From positions 1-25,092 of the forward strand of contig JAHINX010000063.1 of the NCBI GenBank assembly GCA_018895765.1: a stretch of 25,092 nt of DNA. Direction: 5' to 3'. The notes under the pieces were generated by a model. The model was not told the DNA's origin and did no database searches. It worked only from the letters and a program-made list of their open reading frames with translations. The stretch's first letter is position 1, and the number at the start of each line of letters is the position of its first letter. The DNA comes from Patescibacteria group bacterium (GTDB lineage: Bacteria; Patescibacteriota; Patescibacteriia; GCA-002772895). The translations under genes were made by a program, and so were the position numbers. This document shows positions 1 through 6,619 of the stretch, piece by piece.

Positions 1-244
1 AAGAAGTAATGTATGGGGCAACTCCCAAGGCAACTATAGAAAAACTTGCCATAGCTCCACCGGAAAAAACGTTTACCAACCCTAAAATTTGGTTAGAAGA
101 AAAAAATCTTTTCAAATTTTCTACGTCAACTCCCGGCATTGGAATATGCGCCGCTATTCTAAAAACAGCAAGCATGCCCAAAACAAATAAAATCTTATTT
201 CGGACGTCTTTGTCTTTCCAGATTTTTAAAAACTGCTCTAACAT
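1..244 (-). CDS. secY: Protein translocase subunit SecY, N-terminal part (cut by window edge)
   Basis: SecY forms the protein-conducting channel of the inner-membrane Sec translocon. The visible 81 residues start MLEQFLKIWKDKDVRNKI, run into a first membrane helix (ILFVLGMLAVFRIAAHIPMPGVD) and reach the plug and second-helix region (FSGGAMASFSIVALGVAPYITS). The motif RxxxHIPxPGVD is typical of SecY N-termini. The ATG at 244 is chosen because the frame there matches the family start; an ATG at 248 is out of frame. It is the gene after rplO, its usual place in the spc operon, separated by a repeat-filled gap of about 97 nt. The 3' end lies outside the window. Confidence 0.95.
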   Translation of the reverse strand, partial: MLEQFLKIWKDKDVRNKILFVLGMLAVFRIAAHIPMPGVDVENLKRFFSSNQILGLVNVFSGGAMASFSIVALGVAPYITS

Positions 245-254
245 ACATTAATCG

Positions 255-341
255 TTAATTGTTTATTGCTAATTGTTAATTGATTTTATAATAGTTCTGT
301 CACGAAGCGACACCAACAATCAACAATCATCAATCAGCAAT
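255..341. repeat. Heptamer-array inverted element between rplO and secY
   Basis: Left arm 255-282 is four exact 7-nt units of form NNNATTG. Right arm 314-341 is four exact units of form CANCAAT, the reverse complement of ATTGNTG. The two 28-nt arms therefore pair roughly with each other. Between them at 299-311 is a GC-rich mini-palindrome, GTCACGAAGCGAC. In the minus-strand transcript this would be a long imperfect hairpin just upstream of secY. Confidence 0.8.
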
Positions 342-776
342 TCATTCCACCTTTCCTCCGGCTTTTTCTATTTTTTTAATGGCGTCGACAGAAACTTTGC
401 AATCTTTGATTGTTAACTTTTTACTTATCTCGCCCGAGGAAACTATTTTTACTTTTTCAGTTTTTGTATCAATCATCTTTTTTGATAACAAAATTTTTGG
501 AGTTACTGTTTCTCCTTCATTAAAAAATTTGTCCAACTGGGATAATGTGATTGTCTGAGCTTTGAAATGGACACTCTTAAATCCGCGAAGCTTTGGAGTA
601 GCCAAAATAATATGTTTCATTCCTTTTAACTTTAATCCGCTGACACCGGAACGTGATTTCTGCCCTTTGATACCCCTAGTAGAATACGAACCATGCCCGG
701 ATCCATTACCGCGGCCTACTCGTTTTTTCTTTCTTTTGGAACTGCTTTGAGTTAGATTGTGTAGTTTAATAGACAT
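342..776 (-). CDS. rplO: 50S ribosomal protein L15
   Basis: L15 is a late-assembling large-subunit protein contacting 23S rRNA. The 144-residue product has the N-terminal glycine/arginine-rich extension (RVGRGNGSGHGSYSTRG, about residues 19-35) and the C-terminal family signature (VSVDAIKKIEKAGGKVE). Length is usual for bacterial L15. Upstream is rpsE with only 18 nt between, so there is no room for rpmD (L30), which sits here in most bacteria. Downstream is secY. No strong SD is visible. Confidence 0.97.
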   Translation of the reverse strand: MSIKLHNLTQSSSKRKKKRVGRGNGSGHGSYSTRGIKGQKSRSGVSGLKLKGMKHIILATPKLRGFKSVHFKAQTITLSQLDKFFNEGETVTPKILLSKKMIDTKTEKVKIVSSGEISKKLTIKDCKVSVDAIKKIEKAGGKVE

Positions 777-794
777 ATAACTATTCTTCGCTTT

Positions 795-1262
795 TTATTT
801 TCTCAGCTGTTTTAACGCCTCAAATGTTGCGTATAGAGTATTTATTTTATTCTTTGAGCCCAAGATCTTTCCTGTAACATTCGGCACTCCGGCAAGCTCA
901 AAAACAACACGCATTGCTCCGCCAACTTTTACACCCTTTCCTTTAGTTGCCGGCTTAAGCATGACTTTTCCTGCGCCAAATTTTGAATAAACCTCGTGCG
1001 GAATTGTTTCGTCCTTAAGCGGTATTAGAATAAGAGTTTTTTTTGCCTCTTTTGCGGCTTTAGAAATTGCAGTAGAAACATCGCTTGATTTGCCGATTCC
1101 AAACCCTACACGTCCTTTTCTATCTCCAATAACAATAGTAGCACGAAAACTCATTTGTTTTCCGCCTTTGGTAACGCGGGTTACGCGCGCGAGATCAACA
1201 AGTTTCTGATCAAACTCTTTTTCTTCTCTTGGGGGTCTTTTTCTAAAATTTTGCTTCATCAT
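795..1262 (-). CDS. rpsE: 30S ribosomal protein S5
   Basis: S5 is a small-subunit protein involved in decoding accuracy and mRNA unwinding. The sequence shows the N-terminal dsRNA-binding domain (VTRVTKGGKQMSFRATIVIGD, GRVGFGIGKSSDV) and the C-terminal domain (AGVPNVTGKILGSKNKIN). I start at the ATG at 1262 (MMKQNFRK), giving 155 residues. A TTG nine codons upstream (1289) is possible, but neither start has a clear SD. It lies between rplR and rplO in spc order. Confidence 0.95.
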   Translation of the reverse strand: MMKQNFRKRPPREEKEFDQKLVDLARVTRVTKGGKQMSFRATIVIGDRKGRVGFGIGKSSDVSTAISKAAKEAKKTLILIPLKDETIPHEVYSKFGAGKVMLKPATKGKGVKVGGAMRVVFELAGVPNVTGKILGSKNKINTLYATFEALKQLRK

Positions 1263-1295
1263 AAATCTTTTTTTTAATTTGCGATGCAATACTTA

Positions 1296-1646
1296 CTAAA
1301 ATTCCAATCCTCCCTCTCTGGCGCCATCTGCAAGAGCTTTTATTCTTCCATGATATTTATAAGCGCCTTTATCAAAAACAACTTTTTTTATTCCTTTTTC
1401 TCCGGCCTTCTGGGCAAGCAACTTTCCTACCAAAGAAGCGATTTTTGTTTTATCCAAACCTTTTTCTTTTATTTCTTTTGAGGAAGCTCCTACCAATGTC
1501 TTTATTGTAATATCGTCAATCAATTGTGAATAAATCCCAGTCAAACTTCTTTTCACGCTTAATCTTGGACACTCTGCAGTGCCTTTTGCCTTGACGCGCG
1601 CTTTGCGTCTCAGTCTTTGTGCTTGTTTTTGCTTTTCTTTATTCAT
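1296..1646 (-). CDS. rplR: 50S ribosomal protein L18
   Basis: L18 binds 5S rRNA and helps attach it to the large subunit. The product of 116 residues begins MNKEKQKQAQRLRRKARVKAKGT and ends with the family signature YHGRIKALADGAREGGLEF. An in-frame extension up to 1682 reads through the intergenic heptamer repeat and is rejected as start. Arg/Lys-rich N-terminus and length fit the family. Neighbours are rplF upstream and rpsE downstream. Confidence 0.95.
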   Translation of the reverse strand: MNKEKQKQAQRLRRKARVKAKGTAECPRLSVKRSLTGIYSQLIDDITIKTLVGASSKEIKEKGLDKTKIASLVGKLLAQKAGEKGIKKVVFDKGAYKYHGRIKALADGAREGGLEF

Positions 1647-1652
1647 ACTTTT

Positions 1653-1754
1653 AATTTCAAATTTTTTAGTTTCAAATTTCAAATTTATTTTTGTTATGTC
1701 GCAAAGCGACTCAATATTACAATTTGCAATTTGATATTTGCAATCTGCAATTTA
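1653..1754. repeat. Heptamer-array inverted element with GTCGC-AAA-GCGAC core (rplF-rplR)
   Basis: Right arm 1720-1754 is five 7-nt units of the CAATTTG type. Left arm 1653-1687 is about five units around AAATTTC with one phase slip. The arms are roughly complementary. Between them, 1698-1710 is a perfect 5-bp mini-hairpin (GTCGC, AAA, GCGAC). Same layout as the elements at 255-341 and 11965-12084. Confidence 0.8.
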
Positions 1755-1758
1755 TAAC

Positions 1759-2316
1759 TTATCCTGCAGCTTTTGCAGCCTTTCCAGCCTTTCTTCTGAT
1801 AACCTCATCTTTATATTTTATTCCCTTGCCTTTATACGGTTCCGGTTTTCTGATTCTTCTTATTTGCGCCGCCATTTCTCCAACTAATTGTTTGTCTATC
1901 CCCGAAATAATAATAACGTTCTTTTGCACTTCCGCGCTAATGCCTTCCGGCAAAGAAAAATCTACAGGATGAGAATATCCAACTTCCAATTTTAATACGT
2001 TCCCCTGTAATGCCACTTTATAACCAACACCGTTTACTTCCAATTCTTTCTTAAACCCTTCTGTAACGCCACAAACCATATTGTATATAAGTTTTGCTGA
2101 AAGCCCCCAGATTGCCCGGTCTGCTTTATTTAGCGGATTTAAAACCGATACTTGGATGGTTTTTTCGCTTCCCTCTTCTTTCATTTCAGCTTTTGCATGG
2201 CTATGCAACTCTAAAGACAAGACTCCTTTTGGTCCTTTAACTTTTACTTCTTGTCCATTGATGCTAGCTTCAACGCCATTTGGAATAATAATTGGTTTTT
2301 TTCCTATACGACTCAT
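1759..2316 (-). CDS. rplF: 50S ribosomal protein L6
   Basis: L6 sits near the sarcin-ricin loop of the large subunit. The 185-residue product starts MSRIGKKPIIIPNGV and has two repeated L6 domains. The C-terminal signature PEPYKGKGIKYKDEVIRRKAGK is complete. Length (about 180) is typical. The gene follows rpsH by 11 nt, so they are probably one transcript. No SD is obvious in the AT-rich gap. Confidence 0.97.
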   Translation of the reverse strand: MSRIGKKPIIIPNGVEASINGQEVKVKGPKGVLSLELHSHAKAEMKEEGSEKTIQVSVLNPLNKADRAIWGLSAKLIYNMVCGVTEGFKKELEVNGVGYKVALQGNVLKLEVGYSHPVDFSLPEGISAEVQKNVIIISGIDKQLVGEMAAQIRRIRKPEPYKGKGIKYKDEVIRRKAGKAAKAAG

Positions 2317-2327
2317 ATTTTTTTTAT

Positions 2328-2741
2328 TTAATATAACTCACAAATTATCTCGCCTCCGATATTCTGTTTCCTGGCTTCTTTATTTGTCATAATGCCTTTG
2401 GATGTAGAAACAATAGCAACACCATAGCCATTTAATACATTGGGCATTTCTTTCGCGCCTTTATAAATCCTTCTGCCCGGTTTGCTTACTCTTTTTATCA
2501 TTTTTAATGCCGGAATATCATTTCTATAAATCAAAGTAACTATAATTTCTTTTTTCTCCATTTCTTTCTTTCCATCTGTTTCTTTTACCCTTTCTTTCAC
2601 ATTGCCAATAAAACCGGTATTTTTCAAAATGTTAGCAATAGCAAGCTTTGTTTTGGAAGCAGGTACCAAAACTTCATGCTTTTTTGCCATATAAGCATTT
2701 TTTATTCTAGTTAACATGTCTGATATTGGATCGGATAACAT
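2328..2741 (-). CDS. rpsH: 30S ribosomal protein S8
   Basis: S8 binds the central domain of 16S rRNA and in E. coli is also the translational repressor of the spc operon. The 137-residue product has the N-terminal MLSDPISDMLTRIKNAYMAKK and the C-terminal signature GVAIVSTSKGIMTNKEARK followed by GGEIICELY. A lysine/glutamate-rich loop (about residues 51-66) is slightly longer than in E. coli. Whether S8 autoregulates here cannot be seen from sequence. Confidence 0.97.
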   Translation of the reverse strand: MLSDPISDMLTRIKNAYMAKKHEVLVPASKTKLAIANILKNTGFIGNVKERVKETDGKKEMEKKEIIVTLIYRNDIPALKMIKRVSKPGRRIYKGAKEMPNVLNGYGVAIVSTSKGIMTNKEARKQNIGGEIICELY

Positions 2742-2747
2742 AGTTTT

Positions 2748-2802
2748 AATTTATAATTTATGATTTATGATTTCAGGGTTTCAATCTGCAATCCTATAAT
2801 TT
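2748..2802. repeat. Heptamer array between rpsN and rpsH
   Basis: Positions 2748-2775 hold four 7-nt units of the (A/G)ATTTAT type. Positions 2782-2802 hold three further units of the CAATCTG/ATAATTT type that are loosely complementary to the first set. The linker is short (GGGTTT) and lacks the GC-rich core seen elsewhere. Confidence 0.6.
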
Positions 2803-2805
2803 TTA

Positions 2806-2991
2806 TTACCAGCTGGATTTTTTAATTCCCGGAATATCTCCTTTATTAGCCAGCTCTCTAAAGCAAATTCTGCATAATTTGAAATCTCTCATATACGCCC
2901 TTTTTCTTCCACAACGCCAACATCGGCGCACTACTCTCGTGCTGAATTTTGGTTTCTTATTTGATTTTGCTATTTGTGCTTCTGTGGCCAT
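2806..2991 (-). CDS. rpsN: 30S ribosomal protein S14, zinc-binding type
   Basis: S14 is a small-subunit head protein. The 61-residue product is the short form with two CxxC pairs (CWRC at about residues 24-27, CRIC at about 40-43) that bind zinc, and the conserved RKRAYMRDFKLCRICFRELA stretch. The start MATEAQIAKSNKK is a few residues longer than the commonest short form. It sits between rplE and rpsH, the standard spc position. Confidence 0.96.
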   Translation of the reverse strand: MATEAQIAKSNKKPKFSTRVVRRCWRCGRKRAYMRDFKLCRICFRELANKGDIPGIKKSSW

Positions 2992-3007
2992 AAACTTGAA
3001 TCTTATT

Positions 3008-3547
3008 TTACGATTTTTTAAATGGAAATCCTAAATATTCTAATAAATCTCTCGCTTCATCATCCGTTTTTGCGCTTGTGACAAAAACTATTTCCAGTCC
3101 ATGAAGCTTATCGGTATCAGATGGGCTCAATTCTGGAAAGGCAACCTGATCTTTCATCCCAATACTATAATTACCATTGCCATCAAATGATTTTCTGGGA
3201 ATACCGCGGAAATCTCTGACGCGAGGCAAAGTTATATTTACAAATTTATCAACAAAATCATACATCTTATCTTTTCTAAGAGTAACACTCATTCCAACTA
3301 CATTACCTTCTCTGATTTTGAATGCGGAAATGGATTTTTTCGCTTTGCGTAGAACCGGTTTTTGCCCGCCAATTTTAGATAGTGTGGTCAAAACCGCTTC
3401 CTGAATATTTGTATCTTTCAGTTTTGCGCTTATCCCAACATTCAAAATAACCTTCTCTAAATGAGGCACCTGCATTGGATTTTTATAACCATGCTTTTTC
3501 ATTAATTCCGGAAGTACTTTTGAATTGTATTTTTCTTTTAATCGCAT
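3008..3547 (-). CDS. rplE: 50S ribosomal protein L5
   Basis: L5 binds 5S rRNA in the central protuberance and contacts the P-site tRNA. The 179-residue product matches the family along its whole length: HLEKVILNVGIS near the N-terminus, then KARKSISAFKIREG-type residues (here KAKKSISAFKIREG), ITLPRVRDFRG, and FPELSPSDTDKLHGLEIVFVTSAKTDDEA. Start MRLKEKYNSKVLPELMKKHGYKN is normal. It follows the broken rplX by about 84 nt of repeat-like sequence. Confidence 0.97.
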   Translation of the reverse strand: MRLKEKYNSKVLPELMKKHGYKNPMQVPHLEKVILNVGISAKLKDTNIQEAVLTTLSKIGGQKPVLRKAKKSISAFKIREGNVVGMSVTLRKDKMYDFVDKFVNITLPRVRDFRGIPRKSFDGNGNYSIGMKDQVAFPELSPSDTDKLHGLEIVFVTSAKTDDEARDLLEYLGFPFKKS

Positions 3548-3556
3548 AATATTTTA

Positions 3557-3631
3557 TTTTTAGCTTTTTAGCTAATTAGCTGCCCAGGATTTATTTCTTA
3601 TTAAAATCCCAAAAAGTTAACTAACTATAAG
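3557..3631. repeat. Octamer array and inverted arms between rplX and rplE
   Basis: Positions 3557-3580 are three 8-nt units ending TTAGC. A looser set containing AGTTAACTAACT and AAGCTAG follows at 3614-3635 in roughly inverted sense, just reaching the stop of the C-terminal rplX frame. Between them GGATTT and AAATCC can pair. This is a weaker version of the intergenic element family. Confidence 0.5.
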
Positions 3632-3778
3632 CTAGAATGTTGCTTTACATTTTTTACATTGTCTCATCTTTTTCTTATTTTCACCTATTACAAAACCGAC
3701 TCGTGTCTCCTTGCCACATTTAGGGCAAATAACCATAACATTAGAAACGCTGATCGGAGAAGCAAATTGTATTTTCAC
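3632..3778 (-). CDS. rplX: 50S ribosomal protein L24, C-terminal zinc-ribbon part in a separate frame
   Basis: This 48-residue frame is the missing second half of L24: VKIQFASPISVSNVMVICPK, then CGKETRVGF and CKKCKATF. It contains the family's SNVM..CPKCGKxTRVGF signature and a CPKC/CKKC zinc-ribbon pair like the zinc-binding L24 of some bacteria. It is in the -1 frame relative to the N-terminal half. Its possible GTG start (3778-3776) overlaps the TGA stop of that half as GTGA, with a weak GAGG-type SD about 9 nt upstream. So it may be a translationally coupled second peptide, or the product of a one-base deletion or sequence error. Inserting a single G at about 3779 restores the family reading GEKGVKIQF. 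Confidence 0.8.
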   Translation of the reverse strand: MKIQFASPISVSNVMVICPKCGKETRVGFVIGENKKKMRQCKKCKATF

Positions 3779-3939
3779 GCCTTTTCACCCTCTTTTTTTG
3801 GTTTCTGGTGTTTGTTCAACATATTAATTCCTTCTACAATAACTTTGTTTCTAGGTTTTAATACTTTAACAACAGAACCAGTTTTTCCGCTGTCCTTTCC
3901 TTTCATTGCTTTTACTTTGTCACCTTTTTGTATTTTCAT
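3775..3939 (-). CDS. rplX: 50S ribosomal protein L24, N-terminal KOW part, ends early at a frame break
   Basis: L24 is the assembly-initiator protein of the large subunit. This 54-residue frame has the KOW motif (MKIQKGDKVKAMKGKDSGKT) and the conserved VIVEGINMLNKHQKPKKEGEK, then stops at GCG TGA. Bacterial L24 is normally about 100 residues, and the remainder is encoded directly downstream in another frame (3632-3778). The break lies in a short G run (AAG GCG) and not in the upstream seven-A run. The gene keeps its standard place between rplN and rplE. Both halves look intact in sequence, so decay seems recent, or the break is real and tolerated, or it is a sequencing error. Confidence 0.85.
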   Translation of the reverse strand: MKIQKGDKVKAMKGKDSGKTGSVVKVLKPRNKVIVEGINMLNKHQKPKKEGEKA

Positions 3940-3941
3940 AA

Positions 3942-4025
3942 TTTAGATTTTAGGCTTTAGGTTTTAGGTGATTAGATTATTAAGAATTTTTTTCCTAACG
4001 ACCTAATGCCTAACACCTACTACCT
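3942..4025. repeat. Heptamer-array inverted element between rplN and rplX
   Basis: Left arm 3942-3969 is four exact 7-nt units of form TTTAGNN. Right arm 3994-4022 is CCTAACGA followed by three 7-nt units of form CCTANNN, the inverse of TAGG. The arms pair as a long imperfect stem with an AT-rich centre. The right arm reaches the rplN stop region. Confidence 0.8.
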
Positions 4026-4028
4026 GTC

Positions 4029-4400
4029 TTACAGCACCTCTGGGGCTAATGAAATTATTTTGTTAAATCCTGCCGCACGAAGTTCTCTTGCAATCGGACC
4101 AAAAATTCTGGTGCCTTTTGGCTCTTTTGTTTTTGGATCAATGATAACAGCGGCATTCTCATCAAATCTGATATAAGTGCCATCTTTTCTTCTGGTTTCT
4201 TTTCTTGTTCTTACAATAACAGCCTTCACAACATCTCCCTTTTTTATTGGGGTATGTGGGACAGCTTCTTTAACAGCACAAGTTATGATATCGCCAATAC
4301 GGGCATATCTTTTTTTATATCCACCAAGCACCTTAATACACTGGAGCTTTTTCGCTCCGCTATTATCAGCTACTTTTAACATTGATTGGACTTGAATCAT
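4029..4400 (-). CDS. rplN: 50S ribosomal protein L14
   Basis: L14 contributes to the subunit interface. The 123-residue product is full length: MIQVQSMLKVADNSGAKKLQ at the start, KKGDVVKAVIVRTRKETRRKDG in the middle, and GTRIFGPIARELR near the end, all family signatures. It is flanked on both sides by array elements (3942-4025 and 4405-4501), so despite the operon it is not tightly packed. Confidence 0.98.
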   Translation of the reverse strand: MIQVQSMLKVADNSGAKKLQCIKVLGGYKKRYARIGDIITCAVKEAVPHTPIKKGDVVKAVIVRTRKETRRKDGTYIRFDENAAVIIDPKTKEPKGTRIFGPIARELRAAGFNKIISLAPEVL

Positions 4401-4404
4401 AGAA

Positions 4405-4501
4405 TTAGCTACGTTAGCTTTTTAGCTTCGTTAGCTTTTTAGTAGAAAATCTTTTCTTTGATTCCCTAATAAGCTAATGAAGCTATGGAAGCTAATGAAG
4501 C
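4405..4501. repeat. 8-9 nt array inverted element between rpsQ and rplN
   Basis: Left arm 4405-4438 alternates 9-nt and 8-nt units beginning TTAGCT. Right arm 4466-4500 has four units of form CTAATGAAG (8-9 nt). The reverse complement of the right arm reads as AGCTTCATT units that match the left arm closely. The AT-rich apex is at 4440-4465. It is the cleanest long-arm example in the window apart from 255-341. Confidence 0.8.
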
Positions 4502-4504
4502 TCT

Positions 4505-4738
4505 TTAATATACCACTCTCCATTTTTTATCTTTACTATACGGTCTGCATCCGACAAATACTACTTCATCACCGACTTTATACTGATTTTTCTCATCATG
4601 AACTTTATATTTCTTACTGACATTATAAGATTTATGATACTTTGGGTGGCTTACTCTTCTGTCAATCTTAATAACAATGGTTTTTTCCATCTTATCACTT
4701 ACTACCACTCCTTTTAATTTTTTAATATTTTTTTCCAT
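4505..4738 (-). CDS. rpsQ: 30S ribosomal protein S17
   Basis: S17 is a primary 16S rRNA-binding protein of the OB fold. The 77-residue product has KGVVVSDKMEKTIVIKIDRR, then HPKYHKSYNVSKKYKVHDE and the end signature VGDEVVFVGCRPYSKDKKWRVV. Length is normal. It follows rpmC by 10 nt, so the two are likely cotranslated. Confidence 0.97.
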   Translation of the reverse strand: MEKNIKKLKGVVVSDKMEKTIVIKIDRRVSHPKYHKSYNVSKKYKVHDEKNQYKVGDEVVFVGCRPYSKDKKWRVVY

Positions 4739-4748
4739 ACCCCGTATA

Positions 4749-4934
4749 TTATTTAATTTGCTTTAAAGCTGTCATTGCTCTTGCTATTGTTTTTCTTGTT
4801 TTATCAACTTCTGTGATATTTTTCAAACTGCGGTTTGCAATTTTAAATCTTAATTCACGCAGTTTTTCTCTGCTTTCTCTTACCAATTTTTCAAGTTCTG
4901 CTTTTGGCTTATTTTTTAATTCTTTATATTTCAT
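4749..4934 (-). CDS. rpmC: 50S ribosomal protein L29
   Basis: L29 lies by the polypeptide exit tunnel and forms part of the docking site for nascent-chain factors. The 61-residue product is two predicted helices (AELEKLVRESREKLRELRFKIA, then DKTRKTIARAMTALKQIK), the family's helical-hairpin design. Length and position between rplP and rpsQ are standard. Confidence 0.95.
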   Translation of the reverse strand: MKYKELKNKPKAELEKLVRESREKLRELRFKIANRSLKNITEVDKTRKTIARAMTALKQIK

Positions 4935-4958
4935 AAATTTATCTTATCAGTCAACTCT

Positions 4959-5369
4959 CTATTTTTTAACAAATTTTGTGTGAACAGGCAATTTATGTCC
5001 AGCCAGCCTGAAGGCATCGCGCGCGGTCTCTTCAGTAACACCACCGAGTTCAAACATTACCATTCCCGGCTTGATAACTGTTACATAATGGTCAACTGCG
5101 CCCTTTCCAGAACCCATAGGTACTTCTGCGCCTTTTTTTGTAACCGGTTTATCAGGAAATATTCTGATCCAAACCTTTCCGCCTCTTTTTGTAAAATTGG
5201 TTATTGCTCTTCTGGCCGCTTCTATCTGCCGTGAATTTACCCAGCAGGAAGTAGTTGCCTTTATACCAAATTCTCCAAAAGCCACAGTTAACTTAGACGT
5301 CGCCCTTCTCTTGTTTCTAGCGCGTCCCTTATGCCATTTTCTATGTTTTACTTTTTTCGGCATTAACAT
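4959..5369 (-). CDS. rplP: 50S ribosomal protein L16
   Basis: L16 organises the A-site tRNA environment of the large subunit. The product (136 residues from the ATG at 5369; MPKKVKHRKWHKGR from 5363 is equally possible) contains GEFGIKATTSCWVNSRQIEAARRAI and VPMGSGKGAVDHYVTVIKPGMVMFELGGV, both signatures. The C-terminus LPVHTKFVKK is normal. No SD is seen and the upstream gap holds a degenerate repeat. Confidence 0.97.
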   Translation of the reverse strand: MLMPKKVKHRKWHKGRARNKRRATSKLTVAFGEFGIKATTSCWVNSRQIEAARRAITNFTKRGGKVWIRIFPDKPVTKKGAEVPMGSGKGAVDHYVTVIKPGMVMFELGGVTEETARDAFRLAGHKLPVHTKFVKK

Positions 5370-5374
5370 AAATT

Positions 5375-5416
5375 TAACTGATGACTAATTACCAATAAAT
5401 TATTATTGATTATTTG
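5375..5416. repeat. Degenerate heptamer array between rpsC and rplP
   Basis: Six consecutive 7-nt blocks (TAACTGA, TGACTAA, ... TTATTGA, TTATTTG) share a loose T-A pattern, and the outer blocks are partly complementary (ACCAATAAAT against ATTATTGATT). It is the weakest member of the array family here. Confidence 0.4.
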
Positions 5417-5424
5417 TTCTTTAT

Positions 5425-6114
5425 TTACTTTTTTTCTTCTTCTTTATTTATATTTTCTTTATCTTCATCCTTTTTTTCAAAAATTTCACCTCTATAAATC
5501 CATACCTTAAGTCCGATACATCCATAAATAGTTCTCGCTGTTCCGTTTACATAATCAATGTCAGCGCGCAAATTCTGTAAAGGCACATTGCCCTTTAATA
5601 ATTTTTCCGTTCTTGCTATTTCTGCGCCATTCAATCGTCCGGCTACAGCCATTTTTACTCCCTTGGCACCCGCCTTCATTACTCTTTCAGCGGCCTGTTT
5701 CATAACTCTTCTGAAGGGTACGCGTTTTTCCAACTCGCTCACCATTGCCTGCATAACAATATTAGCTGATAAAGAAGGTCTTTTAACTTCAAAAATATTT
5801 AAATTAAAATTAACTTTCTTGCCTCTGAAAAAATTTTCTTTTATCTTCCTTTTCAACTCTTCTGTGCCTGCGCCTGACCGGCCAATTACTACGCCGGGTT
5901 TTGCTACGTTTACAATGATATTCAATGAATCGCCCTTGCGTTCAATCTCAACACTTTCAGGACCTGCGTCTTTTATCTTACTTAATACGAATTGTTTTAT
6001 CAGAATATCCTGCTTAACTAAATCAGCATAAAATTTTGGTTTAGAAAACCACTTGGATCCCCAAGTATATATGCTTGACATTCTAAATATTTTTGGATGT
6101 ACTTTGTGACCCAT
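5425..6114 (-). CDS. rpsC: 30S ribosomal protein S3
   Basis: S3 is part of the mRNA entry site and helicase region. The 229-residue product starts MGHKVHPKIFRMSSIYTWGSKW and has a type II KH domain (NIIVNVAKPGVVIGRSGAGTEELKRKI, about residues 68-94) and the S3 C-terminal domain (AAERVMKAGAKGVKMAVAGRLNGAEIARTE). It ends in a charged tail (KKDEDKENINKEEEKK) common in CPR S3 proteins. It lies 6 nt after rplV. Confidence 0.97.
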   Translation of the reverse strand: MGHKVHPKIFRMSSIYTWGSKWFSKPKFYADLVKQDILIKQFVLSKIKDAGPESVEIERKGDSLNIIVNVAKPGVVIGRSGAGTEELKRKIKENFFRGKKVNFNLNIFEVKRPSLSANIVMQAMVSELEKRVPFRRVMKQAAERVMKAGAKGVKMAVAGRLNGAEIARTEKLLKGNVPLQNLRADIDYVNGTARTIYGCIGLKVWIYRGEIFEKKDEDKENINKEEEKK

Positions 6115-6120
6115 AGTAGT

Positions 6121-6600
6121 TTATTTGTCGCTAAGCGACTCTTTACTTTTAGCCTTAGTAGTAGAAGCTACTGCTCCACTACGAGGCGTTGCTTTTAACT
6201 TTTGACTTTTAACTTTTTTTTCAACTTTTTCACCACTATCTTTTTTAGCTGAAACCGGCTCTACCTTTTTTATTTCGTCCAAAATTATTTCTATATGGCA
6301 GGTTCTTTTTCTGATTGCTCCGGCTCTACCGAAAGCACGTGGCATCCAACGTTTTAGCATCGGTCCGCCATCTGCTTTTATTGCTTTAATATATAAATTA
6401 TCTTTTTGTAATTCAAAATTGTGTTCTGCATTTGCAACCGCCGAATTTAATAGTTTAATCACCGGCTTTTTTGCCCACTTATTTGAAAAAGTAAGAATAT
6501 CCAAAGCTTCGGAAACTTTCTTTCCTCTTATCAGGTCTACCACCAAACGAACTTTTCTTGGTGACATTCTTAAATATCTTACTTTTGCTTTAATTTCCAT
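6121..6600 (-). CDS. rplV: 50S ribosomal protein L22 with a repeat-derived C-terminal tail
   Basis: L22 lines the exit tunnel and contacts all 23S rRNA domains. The conserved core (about residues 1-112: YLRMSPRKVRLVVDLIRGKK, KADGGPMLKRWMPRAFGRAGAIRKRTCHIEIIL) is normal. A tail of about 45 residues follows, making 159 residues against a usual 110-120. Part of the tail (KVKSQKLKA) is read from a 7-nt array of AAAAGTN units (6190-6217), and its end (ESLSDK) from the mini-hairpin GTCGCTAAGCGAC at 6127-6139. So an intergenic-type element appears to have been absorbed into the coding frame. rpsC starts only 6 nt on. Confidence 0.95.
   Translation of the reverse strand: MEIKAKVRYLRMSPRKVRLVVDLIRGKKVSEALDILTFSNKWAKKPVIKLLNSAVANAEHNFELQKDNLYIKAIKADGGPMLKRWMPRAFGRAGAIRKRTCHIEIILDEIKKVEPVSAKKDSGEKVEKKVKSQKLKATPRSGAVASTTKAKSKESLSDK
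6127..6217. repeat. Heptamer array plus mini-hairpin inside the 3' end of rplV
   Basis: Positions 6190-6217 are four 7-nt units (plus-strand TGCTTTT and three NACTTTT). 6127-6139 is the palindrome GTCGCTAAGCGAC, the same core as at 1698-1710. Between them lies AGTAGAAGCTACT, itself a palindrome. Unlike the other copies this one is translated. Confidence 0.7.
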
Positions 6601-6619
6601 AATATTTTAACTTAGCTTT

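Noticed and set aside
3775..3777. TGA read as glycine (code 25) to rescue rplX
   Set aside because: Reading through TGA in that frame gives sequence unlike L24; the family sequence is in the -1 frame. Other genes fit the standard code.
3784..3800. Programmed -1 frameshift at the seven-A run in rplX
   Set aside because: After a -1 slip at the A run the new frame meets a TGA within three codons (near 3787), before the zinc-ribbon part. The needed shift lies further on, at AAG GCG.
5558..6031. 157-codon open frame on the plus strand inside rpsC
   Set aside because: Antisense shadow of a clear ribosomal protein; no SD or promoter and no family signal.
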